Below are positions 29,120 to 37,990 of a stretch of 64,000 nt of DNA, piece after piece. A program made the position numbers and the translations under genes. Under the pieces are notes generated by a model. That model searched no databases, had not been told where the DNA came from, and was given only the letters and a program-made list of their open reading frames with translations. How positions within the stretch are numbered: position 1 is the stretch's first letter; each line of letters begins with the position of its first letter. Source of the stretch: UBA4427 sp046351135 (GTDB taxonomy: Bacteria > Myxococcota_A > UBA9160 > UBA4427); the NCBI GenBank assembly GCA_046351135.1, contig JAXLZA010000004.1:248001-312000 (forward strand), written 5' to 3'.

Positions 29120-30061
29120 ATGCCGACGAGCGCCCACGCCCCGAACCTGGAGATCGAGCCCCTCGCCGGCGCCCTCGGCGCGGAGGTCCGCGGGCTCGCC
29201 CTCGGTGCCCTGCGCGACGAGGAGTGGACGGCGCTGCGCGCGGCGTGGCTCGAGCATCTCGTGCTCTTCTTCCCCGAGCAGCATCTCTCCCACGCCGACC
29301 ACGTCGCCCTCGGCCGCCGCTTCGGCGAGATCGAGATCCACCCGTTCATCCCGAAGGTCTCGGACGCGTTTCCCGAGATCGTCGTGCTCGACAGCGACAA
29401 GGGCGCCCGCGCGGACACCTGGCATACCGACGTCACCTTCAGCCCGACGCCGCCGATGGCCTCGATCCTGTCGATGGTCGTCTGCCCCGATCGCGGCGGC
29501 GACACGCTCTGGACCAACCAGCTGCTCGCCTACGAGACGCTCTCGGATCCGATCCGCGACCTCGTCGACGGCCTGACCGCGGTCCATACCGCGGCGCCCT
29601 TCGGCCGCCCCGAGGTCCGCGCCGAGCACCCCGCGGTGCGGATCCATCCGGAGACGGGGCGGCGCGCGCTCTTCGTCAACCGGACCTTCACGTCGCATTT
29701 CAAGGAGCTGCGGCGGAGCGAGAGCGACTCGCTGCTGCGCATGCTGTGCGACTGGTCGGAGCAGCCGGCGTTCCAGGTCCGCTACCGCTGGACGAAGGGG
29801 GCGGTCGGCATCTGGGACAACCGCTGCACGATGCACTTCGCGATCAACGACTACGACGAGACCCGCGTGATCCAGCGCGTCACCGTGCTCGGCGACGTGC
29901 CGCGAGGACCGGCTCCGCGCTGGCGGCCCTTCGCGGGCGATCGCCGCTCGGCCGCCGGCTACACCGCCGGACCGGACGCTGGCTCGAACGCCGCGGCGGA
30001 GCCCCGGCGCGGCGGCATCGCGACGGATCCGCGCACCAACTCGATCGCGAAGCCCGCATGA
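29120..30061 (+). CDS. TauD/TfdA-family Fe(II)/2-oxoglutarate dioxygenase
   Basis: 313 residues. The HxD motif is in ADTWHTDVTFS. The distal His is in RCTMHFAINDYDETRVIQRVTV, where the arginine for 2-oxoglutarate also lies. GDTLWTNQLLAYETL is the usual substrate-side loop. The family oxidises taurine, 2,4-D, alkyl sulfates and related acids; the substrate is unknown. The last 40 residues are a low-complexity tail. Coupled by ATGA to a small membrane protein. Confidence 0.87.
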   Translation: MPTSAHAPNLEIEPLAGALGAEVRGLALGALRDEEWTALRAAWLEHLVLFFPEQHLSHADHVALGRRFGEIEIHPFIPKVSDAFPEIVVLDSDKGARADTWHTDVTFSPTPPMASILSMVVCPDRGGDTLWTNQLLAYETLSDPIRDLVDGLTAVHTAAPFGRPEVRAEHPAVRIHPETGRRALFVNRTFTSHFKELRRSESDSLLRMLCDWSEQPAFQVRYRWTKGAVGIWDNRCTMHFAINDYDETRVIQRVTVLGDVPRGPAPRWRPFAGDRRSAAGYTAGPDAGSNAAAEPRRGGIATDPRTNSIAKPA

Positions 30062-30420
30062 GCCCGCTCTCCCCCTGGGCCCACGCGGCGCCGATCCTGC
30101 TGCTCTGCGCCTCGAACCTGTTCATGACGCTCGCCTGGTACGGCCACCTGCGCTTCCGCTCGGCACCGCTCCTGCTCGTCATCCTCGTCAGCTGGGGCAT
30201 CGCCTTCGTCGAGTACTGCCTCGCGGTCCCGGCGAACCGGATCGGGCGCAGCGTCTACTCGGCGGCGGAGCTGAAGACGATGCAGGAGGTGATCACCCTG
30301 GTCGTCTTCGCGCTCTTCTCCTGGCTCTTCCTGAACGAGCCGCTCCACTGGAACCACGCTCTCGGGTTCCTGCTCATCACCGCGGGCGCGGCCGTCGTCT
30401 TCATGGGGCGTCCCGCCTAG
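30058..30420 (+). CDS. DUF486 family small membrane protein
   Basis: 120 residues, four predicted membrane helices, resembling half-size drug/metabolite transporters. Recognisable DUF486 blocks are LCASNLFMTLAWYGHL, SWGIAFVEYCLAVPANRIG and MQEVITLVVFALFSWLFL. The ATG overlaps the dioxygenase stop, suggesting the pair works together, perhaps transport plus oxidation. Confidence 0.82.
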   Translation: MSPLSPWAHAAPILLLCASNLFMTLAWYGHLRFRSAPLLLVILVSWGIAFVEYCLAVPANRIGRSVYSAAELKTMQEVITLVVFALFSWLFLNEPLHWNHALGFLLITAGAAVVFMGRPA

Positions 30421-30486
30421 CAGCCCGCACGCAGGCGCGCGTGAGACAGGGCTCACCGAGCGCCTTCCGGGAGGTCGGGACCGGTC

Positions 30487-30783
30487 TCAGTCGAGATTGA
30501 GATCGTCGTCGACACGGCAATGGGACGCGTCGATCCCGCTCACGATGCGCAGATAGATCCAGCCGTAGATCGGAATGAACGCCATCCAGAACTTCTTCTG
30601 GGGCATCTTCCCGAACGATCCGTATCCCTTGAGGTGCCATTCGCCGAAGCCGGGCCACCCGATCGACATCCACATGGCCCCGTCGGCCGACCGACCGTTC
30701 GAGCAAACGCGCGCCTCGACCGCATTGGCTTGAGCCAGCACCAGGATCGCCACCGCCAGCGCTGCCGAAATCTGCTTGGACAT
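30487..30783 (-). CDS. Small exported protein of unknown function
   Basis: 98 residues: a signal peptide with a probable cleavage after the second Ala of QANAVEA, then a short region with two cysteines. A hydrophobic stretch FWMAFIPIYGWIYLRIV may be a membrane anchor, and the C-terminus is acidic. A G-run ribosome site precedes the ATG. Forty bases downstream of rimO on the same strand. I do not recognise the family. Confidence 0.55.
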   Translation of the reverse strand: MSKQISAALAVAILVLAQANAVEARVCSNGRSADGAMWMSIGWPGFGEWHLKGYGSFGKMPQKKFWMAFIPIYGWIYLRIVSGIDASHCRVDDDLNLD

Positions 30784-30823
30784 CTGCCCCCCCCCTCGTA
30801 CGCCGCTCGGAGCGGCAACTCCT

Positions 30824-32278
30824 TCACGACCGCGATCTTCCCGGATCGGGCGCATCGACGCTGCGCCCGGCGGGCACGAGCTTCGCCTCGAGATCGTAGG
30901 TGTCCGATCCCGTGACGACGACGTCGACGAATTCCCCCACCGCGAGCCGACCGCCGCCGCGGATGCGCACGACCCCGTCGATCTCCGGCGCATCCGCCTC
31001 GCTGCGCGCGATCGCGGTGCCCCCTTCGATCGCGTCGACGAGCACGCGCAGGCGGCGTCCCTTCTTCGCGGCGAGCTTCTCGGCGCTGATCGCGGCGGCG
31101 CGCTCCATGAAGCGCGCATGGCGCTCCTGCTTGACCTCTTCCGGCACCGCGCCGGCGAGCGCGTTCGCCGCGGCGCCCTCGACCGGCGAGTACGGGAAGC
31201 AGCCGACGCGGTCGAGCCGGGCCTCGTCGAGCCAGTCGAGCAGGATCTCGAAGTCCTCCTCGGTCTCGCCGGGGAAGCCGACGATGAAGGTGCTGCGGAG
31301 CGTGAGGTCGGGGGCGATCGCGCGCCAGCGTCGGATGCGCTCGAGGGTGTCGGCCGCGCTCGCGGGGCGCTTCATGCGCCGCAGGACCCGCGGACTCGCG
31401 TGCTGGAACGGAATGTCGAGATAGGGCAGGACCCGCCCCTCGGCCATCAGCGGGATCACGCGATCGACGTGGGGATAGGGATAGACGTAGTGGAGGCGGA
31501 TCCAGATCCCGAGCTCGCCGAGCGCCGTCGCGAGCCCCTCGAAGCTCGCCTTGTAGCTGCGGCCGCGGAACTCGCCCGGGGCGTGGCGCAGGTCGACGCC
31601 GTAGGCGCTCGTGTCCTGCGAGATGACGAGCAGCTCCTTCACGCCGGCCTTCGCGAGCCGCTCCGCCTCGCGCATCACGTCGGCGATCGGGCGGCTCACG
31701 AGATCGCCGCGCATCGAGGGGATGATGCAGAACGTGCAGCGGTGGTTGCAGCCCTCGGAGATCTTCAGATAGGCGTAGTGGCGCGGCGTGAGCTTCACAC
31801 CCTGGGGCGGCAGCAGGTCGAGGAACGGATCGTGGGCCGGGGGCAGATGCCGGTGGACCGCGCCGACCACCGACTCGTAGGCCTGCGGCCCGCTGATCGC
31901 GAGCACGTTGGGATGGCGCGCGAGGATCTTCTCGGGCTGGGCGCCGAGGCAGCCGGTGACGATGACCTTGCCGTTCTCGGCGAGGGCCTCGCCGATCGTG
32001 TCGAGGGACTCCTCGACGGCGTCGGTGATGAAGCCGCAGGTATTGACCACGACGAGGTCGGCCTCGGCGTAGGCGCCGACGGTCTCGTATCCCTCGGCCC
32101 GCAGCTGGGTCAGGATCCGCTCCGAGTCGACCAGGGCCTTCGGGCAGCCGAGGCTCGCGAAGCCGATGCGCGGCGGCCGCTTCGGGGCACGCGCCCGCGA
32201 CCCGGACTCCTTCGATCGGGGCTCCGGTCGGGTCTCCGTTCGGCTCTTCGGTCGGCGGCTCGGTGCGGGGGACTTCAT
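30824..32278 (-). CDS. rimO: Ribosomal protein S12 methylthiotransferase RimO
   Basis: Radical-SAM enzyme that adds a methylthio group to an Asp of ribosomal protein S12. 484 residues from the ATG at 32278. The N-terminal domain cysteines lie in SLGCPKALVDSE, VNTCGFI and VTGCLGAQ. The radical-SAM cluster is CNHRCTFCIIP, followed by the TIM barrel and a C-terminal TRAM domain. SLGCPKALVDSE is the RimO rather than the MiaB form. The first 35 residues are a basic leader. Confidence 0.94.
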   Translation of the reverse strand: MKSPAPSRRPKSRTETRPEPRSKESGSRARAPKRPPRIGFASLGCPKALVDSERILTQLRAEGYETVGAYAEADLVVVNTCGFITDAVEESLDTIGEALAENGKVIVTGCLGAQPEKILARHPNVLAISGPQAYESVVGAVHRHLPPAHDPFLDLLPPQGVKLTPRHYAYLKISEGCNHRCTFCIIPSMRGDLVSRPIADVMREAERLAKAGVKELLVISQDTSAYGVDLRHAPGEFRGRSYKASFEGLATALGELGIWIRLHYVYPYPHVDRVIPLMAEGRVLPYLDIPFQHASPRVLRRMKRPASAADTLERIRRWRAIAPDLTLRSTFIVGFPGETEEDFEILLDWLDEARLDRVGCFPYSPVEGAAANALAGAVPEEVKQERHARFMERAAAISAEKLAAKKGRRLRVLVDAIEGGTAIARSEADAPEIDGVVRIRGGGRLAVGEFVDVVVTGSDTYDLEAKLVPAGRSVDAPDPGRSRS

Positions 32279-32862
32279 GGCGGGCGGCAGGGTAAGGCCT
32301 GCGGCGCCGGACCGCGATCGCCCCGAGCCGGGAAACGGTCGGGGCGCCTCCCGCGGCCTCGGCCGGAGCGGATCCCGCCGTTTTTCCCAGGGGGCATCCT
32401 CCATTTATAAAGGGGTTTCCGGCGAGCCGGTCGACCCGGGCGATCCGCGCTCGCGGCCCGTCTGGCGCGGGAGGCCCGGGCGCGCGCGGACCTCCGCGGT
32501 GCGGACGACACCGGAGAATCCACTCGCACCCGCGTCGCGGCCCCTCGCTCGCGAACGCGCCCGTCTTTCGGTGACGCAGAAAAATTTCGGGTTACAAAAA
32601 CCACGAACGCCCCATCGACCACTTCAATCGTGATAGAGTGGCGCCACGAGGGAGGGGTCCCTGCGCGGCGTCGTGGTGCATCGCTGCACGAGCACGCCGG
32701 CGTCCCACGCCTTCCTCGCGATCTGGACTCGATGCGATCGGATTCGATGCAGCGGAATTAGTCGAGAGCGGACGGTCGAGAGCAGACGAACGTCCCGGAC
32801 GAGGCTCGGTGAATTCACGAGACACCCATTCCCGAAACGCACGGGAAGAAGGAAGCCACAGG
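32279..32862. other. Long divergent spacer between rimO and the PEP-CTERM gene
   Basis: 584 bp without a supported gene. TTTATAAA at 32404-32411 offers a TATAAA -10 for rimO on the minus strand, without a good -35. GTGACG (32571), 16 bases and TACAAA (32593) is a weak candidate for the rightward gene, and TAGAGT at 32634 is another. The stretch 32575-32610 (AAAAATTT, TTACAAAAA) is unusually AT-rich for this genome. If either rightward promoter is used, the leader is 220-260 bases long. Confidence 0.4.
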
Positions 32863-33525
32863 ATGTTGAATCGAATGCAGATCCAGAAGGCGGGCGGGCG
32901 CATCGTTCTCGGACTCGTTGCCGGTCTCTCGCTCGCGACGAGCGCATCGGCCCTCTCGATCGACTCGGGCACCAGCGGCCTCGACCAGGGCGTCGGCTGC
33001 TCGGACTCCCTCTGCCTCACGACGAAGTACACGCTCGCCGCCTCGGCGCCGGTGACCGGCACGCTCGACATCAGCGGCGGGATCCTGAGCTTCAACATCC
33101 AGCTCGCGAGCGCGACGCTGAACGCGAGCGGCGGCAGCGACGGCGGCGTGACCTCGGTCGCGTTCTCGAGCACGACCTACTCGGGCTCGGTCGGCGTGAC
33201 CTTCGACGGCTCGAACTACAACGTCAACGGCGGGCAGGTCGGCAGCGTGTCGGGAACGGTGACGCCGGCCGGTGCGGGCTCGGCGACGTCGGTGGCGGCG
33301 ACGACGGTGCTCGTGACCGGCCTCTGCTCGGGGACGCCGGGCAGCGCGCTGCAGTGCGGCCTGATCTTCGGGCCCCAGGCGAACTTCACCGCGACGATCA
33401 ACGGCAACCTCCGCTACTTCCGCCACACGGTGGACGCGTTCGCCCAGGTGCCCGAGCCGGGGACGGCCCTGATGCTGGGCCTCGGGCTCGCCGGGCTCGC
33501 GCTGCGACGCGCGCGCCAGGCCTGA
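32863..33525 (+). CDS. PEP-CTERM sorting-signal protein
   Basis: 220-residue exported protein. It has an N-terminal signal peptide (IVLGLVAGLSLATSASA), a Gly/Ser/Thr-rich beta-type body, and a C-terminal VPEPGTALMLGLGLAGLAL followed by Arg residues. That is the tripartite PEP-CTERM tag cut by exosortase. Such proteins are usually anchored in or secreted to the extracellular matrix. The exosortase and PrsK/PrsR-type partners are not in the window. Confidence 0.88.
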   Translation: MLNRMQIQKAGGRIVLGLVAGLSLATSASALSIDSGTSGLDQGVGCSDSLCLTTKYTLAASAPVTGTLDISGGILSFNIQLASATLNASGGSDGGVTSVAFSSTTYSGSVGVTFDGSNYNVNGGQVGSVSGTVTPAGAGSATSVAATTVLVTGLCSGTPGSALQCGLIFGPQANFTATINGNLRYFRHTVDAFAQVPEPGTALMLGLGLAGLALRRARQA

Positions 33526-33613
33526 GGACGATCCGAGCGCGCGCCGCGGGCGCCGCGTGATCTGGGACCTCCGGCGCGGGCGCGGTAGGATCGCGGCCCC
33601 GCCCGGAGGACCC

Positions 33614-34546
33614 ATGTCGACCCATCCCGACGACCGCTTCCATCCGCCGACCAGCGACGATCCCTTCTGGACCGAGACCTGCTGGTTCACGTTCACCGTC
33701 CCCGAGCGCCGCCTCTCCGGCCAGCTCTACCCGTTCTTCCGCCCGAATCAGGGCGTGACCTCGGGCGGCGCCTTCTTCTGGGATCCCTCCGGCTCGCAGA
33801 TCTGGAACTGCGTCTACGCCAAGAATCTCTGGCACCTCCCGATTCCGAAGGGCCAGGACCTGACCGACATCCAGCTCGCGAACGGCATCCACTACCGCTG
33901 CCTCGAGCCGCTTCGCCGCTACGAGCTCCACTACGTCGACCAGGACGCGAACGAGGTCGAGGTCCATCTGACCTTCGATGCGGTCTGCGAGCCCAACTAT
34001 CTCGGCGGCGGCCATCTCGACCAGCCCGGTCGCTACCGCGGCACGATCCGCATCGCCGACGAGACGATCCAGGTCGACGCCTTCGGCATGCGCGACCGCT
34101 CCTGGGGCGTACGCTCGCAGATCGGCGCGGCGCTGCATCCGGGCTCGCCCATGAAGCGCGGTGGCTATACCTACGCGACGATGTCCGAGCGCGACGCCTG
34201 GCACACCATCACCGGCGACTTCGGCACCGGCGAGTACGTCTCGATCCACGGCTTCCTGCTGCGCGACGGCGTCTGGTCGAAGCTCGTCGAAGGCCGCCGC
34301 GAGGTCCTCGAGCGCAAGGACCATTGCCCCGCCCACGTCCGGATCACGGGCAAGGACGCCCTCGGCCGCACCCTCGAGGCCGAGGGGCGCATGCTCAACA
34401 AGATCGGCGTCCACCTGAACCCGAACCTGTGGACCTGGAACTGCCTGACCGAGTGGGCGTGGGACGGCGGCCGGCGCGGCTACGGCGAGGACCACGACAA
34501 CTGGAGCGCTTCGGCCTTCCGGCGCTTCGTGCGGAGCGGCGGCTGA
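33614..34546 (+). CDS. CrtC/AttH-like lipocalin-fold protein, function unknown
   Basis: 310 residues with many aromatic residues and alternating beta-type sequence. FGMRDRSWGVRSQ is the best recognisable motif; a [DH]xSWG element recurs in CrtC/AttH-like carotenoid- or lipid-binding proteins. There is no signal peptide. A GGAGG site precedes the ATG, and a TAGGAT box lies at 33586. It precedes, and probably overlaps, the ALKBH4-like gene. Function not assigned. Confidence 0.5.
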   Translation: MSTHPDDRFHPPTSDDPFWTETCWFTFTVPERRLSGQLYPFFRPNQGVTSGGAFFWDPSGSQIWNCVYAKNLWHLPIPKGQDLTDIQLANGIHYRCLEPLRRYELHYVDQDANEVEVHLTFDAVCEPNYLGGGHLDQPGRYRGTIRIADETIQVDAFGMRDRSWGVRSQIGAALHPGSPMKRGGYTYATMSERDAWHTITGDFGTGEYVSIHGFLLRDGVWSKLVEGRREVLERKDHCPAHVRITGKDALGRTLEAEGRMLNKIGVHLNPNLWTWNCLTEWAWDGGRRGYGEDHDNWSASAFRRFVRSGG

Positions 34547-35415
34547 GCGCGCCCGAGCCCCGCGCGAAGACCTGCGCCTGCACGGGGGTGCGCTGGTGTG
34601 CGCGCTGCCGGGACCCGGAGCTGCGGCGGCGCAGCGGGCAGCGCGAGCCGCTCGCGCTGCCGGACTGGCTCGTCGAGGCGCTCGCCACGGAGGGCGCGCC
34701 CGGGCTGCACGGCTTCGATCCCGTCCGGCAGTGCGCCCCGAGCTGTCCCGCCTTTCGCGGCGTCCGGGTCTACCCGAACGCCGTGACCGAGGCGGAGGCC
34801 GAGCGGCTGCTGGGCCACATCGAGGCGCGGCCCTTCGCGCCGTCCCAGAGCGGCAAGCAGAAGCAGCACTTCGGTCCGCGCTTCAACTTCCTGCGCCGGC
34901 GCATGAACGCCGAGCGCTTCGCGGGCCTGCCCGAGCACGCGGGCTGGCTCGAGGCCCGGCTGCGCGCCCTCGTCGCGGAGGATCGCGCCGGCGATCCCGT
35001 CGACCTCGCCGACGCCCGCCGGGCCCTCGACACCTATCGGACGACGGACGTCTTCGTGCTCCGCTACGACGAGGAGGAACGCTCGAATCTCGACTTCCAC
35101 GTCGACGACCTCTTCGCCTACGGCGAAGCCATCCTCGACCTCTCGCTCGGATCCGACTCGGTCCTGAGCTTCCTCGGGCCCTTCGAACCGGCGGCCCCGG
35201 CCTCCCCGTCCGCCTGCGTCCGCGTCCCCCTGCCCGCCCGCTCCCTCGCCGTCGTCTACGGCGCGGCGCGATTCGACTGGCAGCATGCGATCCTGCCCCA
35301 GGACGTCCGGGGCGTGCGCACGAGCATCACGCTCCGGACCCTCGCCCCCGCCCTCCGGGAGACCGAGGCCGGGCGGGTCGTGCTGGCCCGGGCGACCGGA
35401 GCACCGATCGACTAA
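34543..35415 (+). CDS. ALKBH4-like Fe(II)/2-oxoglutarate dioxygenase
   Basis: About 290 residues. The N-terminus has a CxCx5CxxC cysteine cluster (CACTGVRWCARC) like that of animal ALKBH4. Downstream are SQSGKQKQHFGPRFNF, the iron ligands in DFHVDDLFAYGE (HxD), LGSDSVLSF, and the distal His and Arg in DWQHAILPQDVRGVRTSITLR. AlkB-family enzymes demethylate nucleic acids or proteins; the target is unknown. No ATG/GTG/TTG start suits the cysteine cluster closely. A CTG at 34543, overlapping the previous stop with GGAG upstream, fits best. GTG codons inside the previous gene are alternatives. Confidence 0.82.
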   Translation: MSAPEPRAKTCACTGVRWCARCRDPELRRRSGQREPLALPDWLVEALATEGAPGLHGFDPVRQCAPSCPAFRGVRVYPNAVTEAEAERLLGHIEARPFAPSQSGKQKQHFGPRFNFLRRRMNAERFAGLPEHAGWLEARLRALVAEDRAGDPVDLADARRALDTYRTTDVFVLRYDEEERSNLDFHVDDLFAYGEAILDLSLGSDSVLSFLGPFEPAAPASPSACVRVPLPARSLAVVYGAARFDWQHAILPQDVRGVRTSITLRTLAPALRETEAGRVVLARATGAPID

Positions 35416-35623
35416 GGGTCGGCCCGGGCTCCTGCGAGGGTGGCCCCCTTCGGCCCGGCGTGAAGAGCCGACGCGACCCGCGCACGTGCAGGACCGGCCC
35501 CAGAAGGTGCCCGCCCGCGTCGGCGAAGGCGCTCCTGGCGACTTGCCGGGCCCCGCCGCGATCAGCAGAATGGCCGACGAACGCCGCTCGGCCCCCATCA
35601 CCCGAGTGCGTCGGAGACGCTCC

Positions 35624-37078
35624 ATGGCCCCCTGGCACTACGACCGGCTCTCCTCGCAGGACAACGCCTTCCTGCTCTGGGAGCGCGGCCACGTCCGCAT
35701 GCACGTCGCCTCGACCAACATCTGCGACATGGGTCCGCTGCGCAGCGAATCGGGCGGGATCGACATCGAGCTGGTCAAGCGCGCGACGATGGGCATCATC
35801 CATCTGGTGCCCCGCTATCGGCAGCGGCTCATCGAGATCCCCGTCTTCGACCACGCCGTCTGGGCCGACGACGTCCACTTCGACATCGACTATCACATCC
35901 GCCACACCTCGCTCCCGAAGCCCGGCACCCTCGCCCAGCTGAAGAACCTCGTCGCTCGCGTGATGGCCCAGCCCCTGGATCGCAACCGCCCGCTCTGGGA
36001 GTACTGGTTCGTCGAGGGGCTCGCCGGCGGCGACCAGTTCGCGATGATCACGAAGATCCATCACTGCATGATCGACGGATCCTCGGGCGTCGACCTCGCC
36101 AACATCCAGTTCTCGACCTCGCCCGAGCCGGGCGAGCTCGGCAGCCCGGAGCGCTTCCGACCGCGGCCCGCGCCGCGGCGGCTCGAGCTGCTGCTCGACG
36201 AGGCGAAGCGGCAGGTGGGGATCCCGCTCGAAGTCGTGCGCGACTTCCGTCAGTTCCTCGACGCCACCGACGATCTGCGCCAGGAGGTCACGACGCGCGT
36301 CCACGCGCTCTCGCGGCTGCTCGGCATGGGGACGCAGGCGGACCCGACGCCGCTCAACGGGAACCTCGGGCCGCATCGGCGCTTCGAGTGGATCTCGTGC
36401 CGGCTCGAAGACTTGAAGGCGATGCGCAAGGGGCTCGGCTGCTCGATCAACGACGTCGTCCTGACGATCGTGACGGGCGCGATCCGAAAGTACCTGCTCG
36501 GCAAGAGCGTCGATCTCGAGTCCCTGCAGTTCAAGGTCTCGACGCCGGTCTCGGTCCGATCCGAGGCCGACCGAGGCAAGCTGGGCAACAAGGTCTCGTC
36601 GTGGATCATCCCGCTCCCGATCCAGGAGCCCGATCCGAAGCGGCAGCTCGAGCTGATCCACGAGCTGACGGAGGAGCTCAAGGAGACGAACCAGGCGATC
36701 GGGGTCCAGATGATGAACCAGATCCAGGAGTGGACGCCCTCGACGCTGCTCTCCCTCGGTGCGCGCGCGATGTCCGGGCCGATCAACACGATCGTGACGA
36801 ACGTGCCGGGCCCGCAGATCCCGCTCTACTTCCACGGGGCCCGCGTGCGCGCGATCTACCCGGCCGTCCCGCTCATGGAGGGCATGGGCCTCGGGATCGC
36901 GCTCACGAGCTATGCGGGGACGATGGGGATCGGCTTCAACACCGACCCGGACATCGTCCCGGACAGCGGCCACTTCGTCGCCCTGTTCAAGCAATCGATG
37001 CAGGAGCTCGCCCGCACGGCCCACGTCGGGATCGGCCGCATCAGCGACGACGTGAACCAGGTCACCGCCGTCGACTAG
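35624..37078 (+). CDS. Wax ester synthase/diacylglycerol acyltransferase (WS/DGAT)
   Basis: 484 residues. The catalytic motif HHxxxDG appears as KIHHCMIDGSSG. Other blocks are DRNRPLWEYWFVEGL, GCSINDVVLTIVTGAIRKYL, NKVSSWIIPLP and VTNVPGPQIPLYF. It esterifies acyl-CoA with fatty alcohols or diacylglycerol to make neutral storage lipids at the membrane. I used the ATG at 35624 (GGAG eight bases upstream) rather than the one at 35570. The 208-bp gap before it shows nothing else. Confidence 0.92.
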   Translation: MAPWHYDRLSSQDNAFLLWERGHVRMHVASTNICDMGPLRSESGGIDIELVKRATMGIIHLVPRYRQRLIEIPVFDHAVWADDVHFDIDYHIRHTSLPKPGTLAQLKNLVARVMAQPLDRNRPLWEYWFVEGLAGGDQFAMITKIHHCMIDGSSGVDLANIQFSTSPEPGELGSPERFRPRPAPRRLELLLDEAKRQVGIPLEVVRDFRQFLDATDDLRQEVTTRVHALSRLLGMGTQADPTPLNGNLGPHRRFEWISCRLEDLKAMRKGLGCSINDVVLTIVTGAIRKYLLGKSVDLESLQFKVSTPVSVRSEADRGKLGNKVSSWIIPLPIQEPDPKRQLELIHELTEELKETNQAIGVQMMNQIQEWTPSTLLSLGARAMSGPINTIVTNVPGPQIPLYFHGARVRAIYPAVPLMEGMGLGIALTSYAGTMGIGFNTDPDIVPDSGHFVALFKQSMQELARTAHVGIGRISDDVNQVTAVD

Positions 37079-37180
37079 ATCGGCGTGCTGCCCCCCTCCC
37101 CGCGCCCGCCGGGCCGCGCGTGCCGCGCCCGCCCCCGGCCCGAAGTGGGCGATCGGTGCCCCATCCCGCCCGCATCCCGG

Positions 37181-37186
37181 TATAGT
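37181..37186 (+). promoter_or_regulatory. -10-like box before the TonB-C lipoprotein gene
   Basis: TATAGT in the context CCGG-TATAGT-CGGG, about 50 bases before the ATG. No -35 at normal distance. Confidence 0.4.
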
Positions 37187-37237
37187 CGGGCCGCGGCGCG
37201 ATCGCCGCGCGCTCGACGAAGGAGGTCGACCGGGACG

Positions 37238-37990
37238 ATGGGCCGAATCATCCGCAGGACCGCGCTCGCGCTGGTCGGGGTCGCGAGCTTCGCCTGCCAG
37301 CAGCCCGGTCCGCCGCCCGCCGAGCCGGACGGGATCCAGGGCATCCAGGTCGCGACCGACGCCTACGTCGCCTATCAGCACGCGGACTGCGAGACCGTCT
37401 ACCGGCTGACCCAACCCGACCTGATCGACGCGATGCAGGCGACCGAGCTGCGCTATTCGCTCCGGATCGCGCGGGGGTTCTGCCAGGAGCTCGACGGCGA
37501 CCAGCCCACCGCGCGCACGACCTATCATCGGGTCATCCAGGAGGCCCCGACCTCCTTCGCCGCCGAGGACGCGCGCGAGCGGCTCCGGATCCTCGATCGG
37601 CTCGCCGACGATCCGGGCTTCCTCGAGCGCGTCGAGCGCGCGGCCCGGGGACCCCGGGTCGCGGTCGAGCCGCGCGAGCCGACCGAGCGCCCGCCGGCGC
37701 TCTACCCGCCGCTGGCCCGGGCCTCGGGGATCGAGGGCTTCGCCGTCGTCGAGTTCGGCATCGACGCCGCCGGCCGGACGACGGATCCCATCATCGTCGA
37801 CTCCGAGCCGCCCTTCCTGTTCGAGGGGACGGCGCTGCGGGCGGTCCGGAGCTGGGAGTACAAGTCGAAGCGCTCGGCCGACCCGAGCCAGCGCCACGTC
37901 ATCCGCATCGCGTTCCGCACCGCGGTCGACCCCGTGCTGCTCGACGAGGCGGGCGGGGCCACCGACGCGCCGCCCCCGGCCGGCGACTAG
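37238..37990 (+). CDS. TonB C-terminal-domain protein, probable lipoprotein
   Basis: 250 residues. The signal segment ALVGVASFAC ends in a cysteine that is a weak lipobox. A helical, cysteine-containing central region has a TPR-like repeat (ARTTYHRVIQEAPTSFAAEDARERL). The C-terminal domain is TonB-like (YPPLARASGIEGFAVVEFGID through ALRAVRSWEYK). There is no long Pro-rich periplasmic spacer, so it may not be a classic energy transducer. Excellent AAGGAGG site. The stop overlaps the convergent epmC stop within CTAG. Confidence 0.75.
   Translation: MGRIIRRTALALVGVASFACQQPGPPPAEPDGIQGIQVATDAYVAYQHADCETVYRLTQPDLIDAMQATELRYSLRIARGFCQELDGDQPTARTTYHRVIQEAPTSFAAEDARERLRILDRLADDPGFLERVERAARGPRVAVEPREPTERPPALYPPLARASGIEGFAVVEFGIDAAGRTTDPIIVDSEPPFLFEGTALRAVRSWEYKSKRSADPSQRHVIRIAFRTAVDPVLLDEAGGATDAPPPAGD

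Noticed and set aside
32404..32411. TTTATAAA as a certain promoter of rimO
   Set aside because: A good -10 sequence, but no -35 at a usable distance. It is kept only as a note on the spacer.
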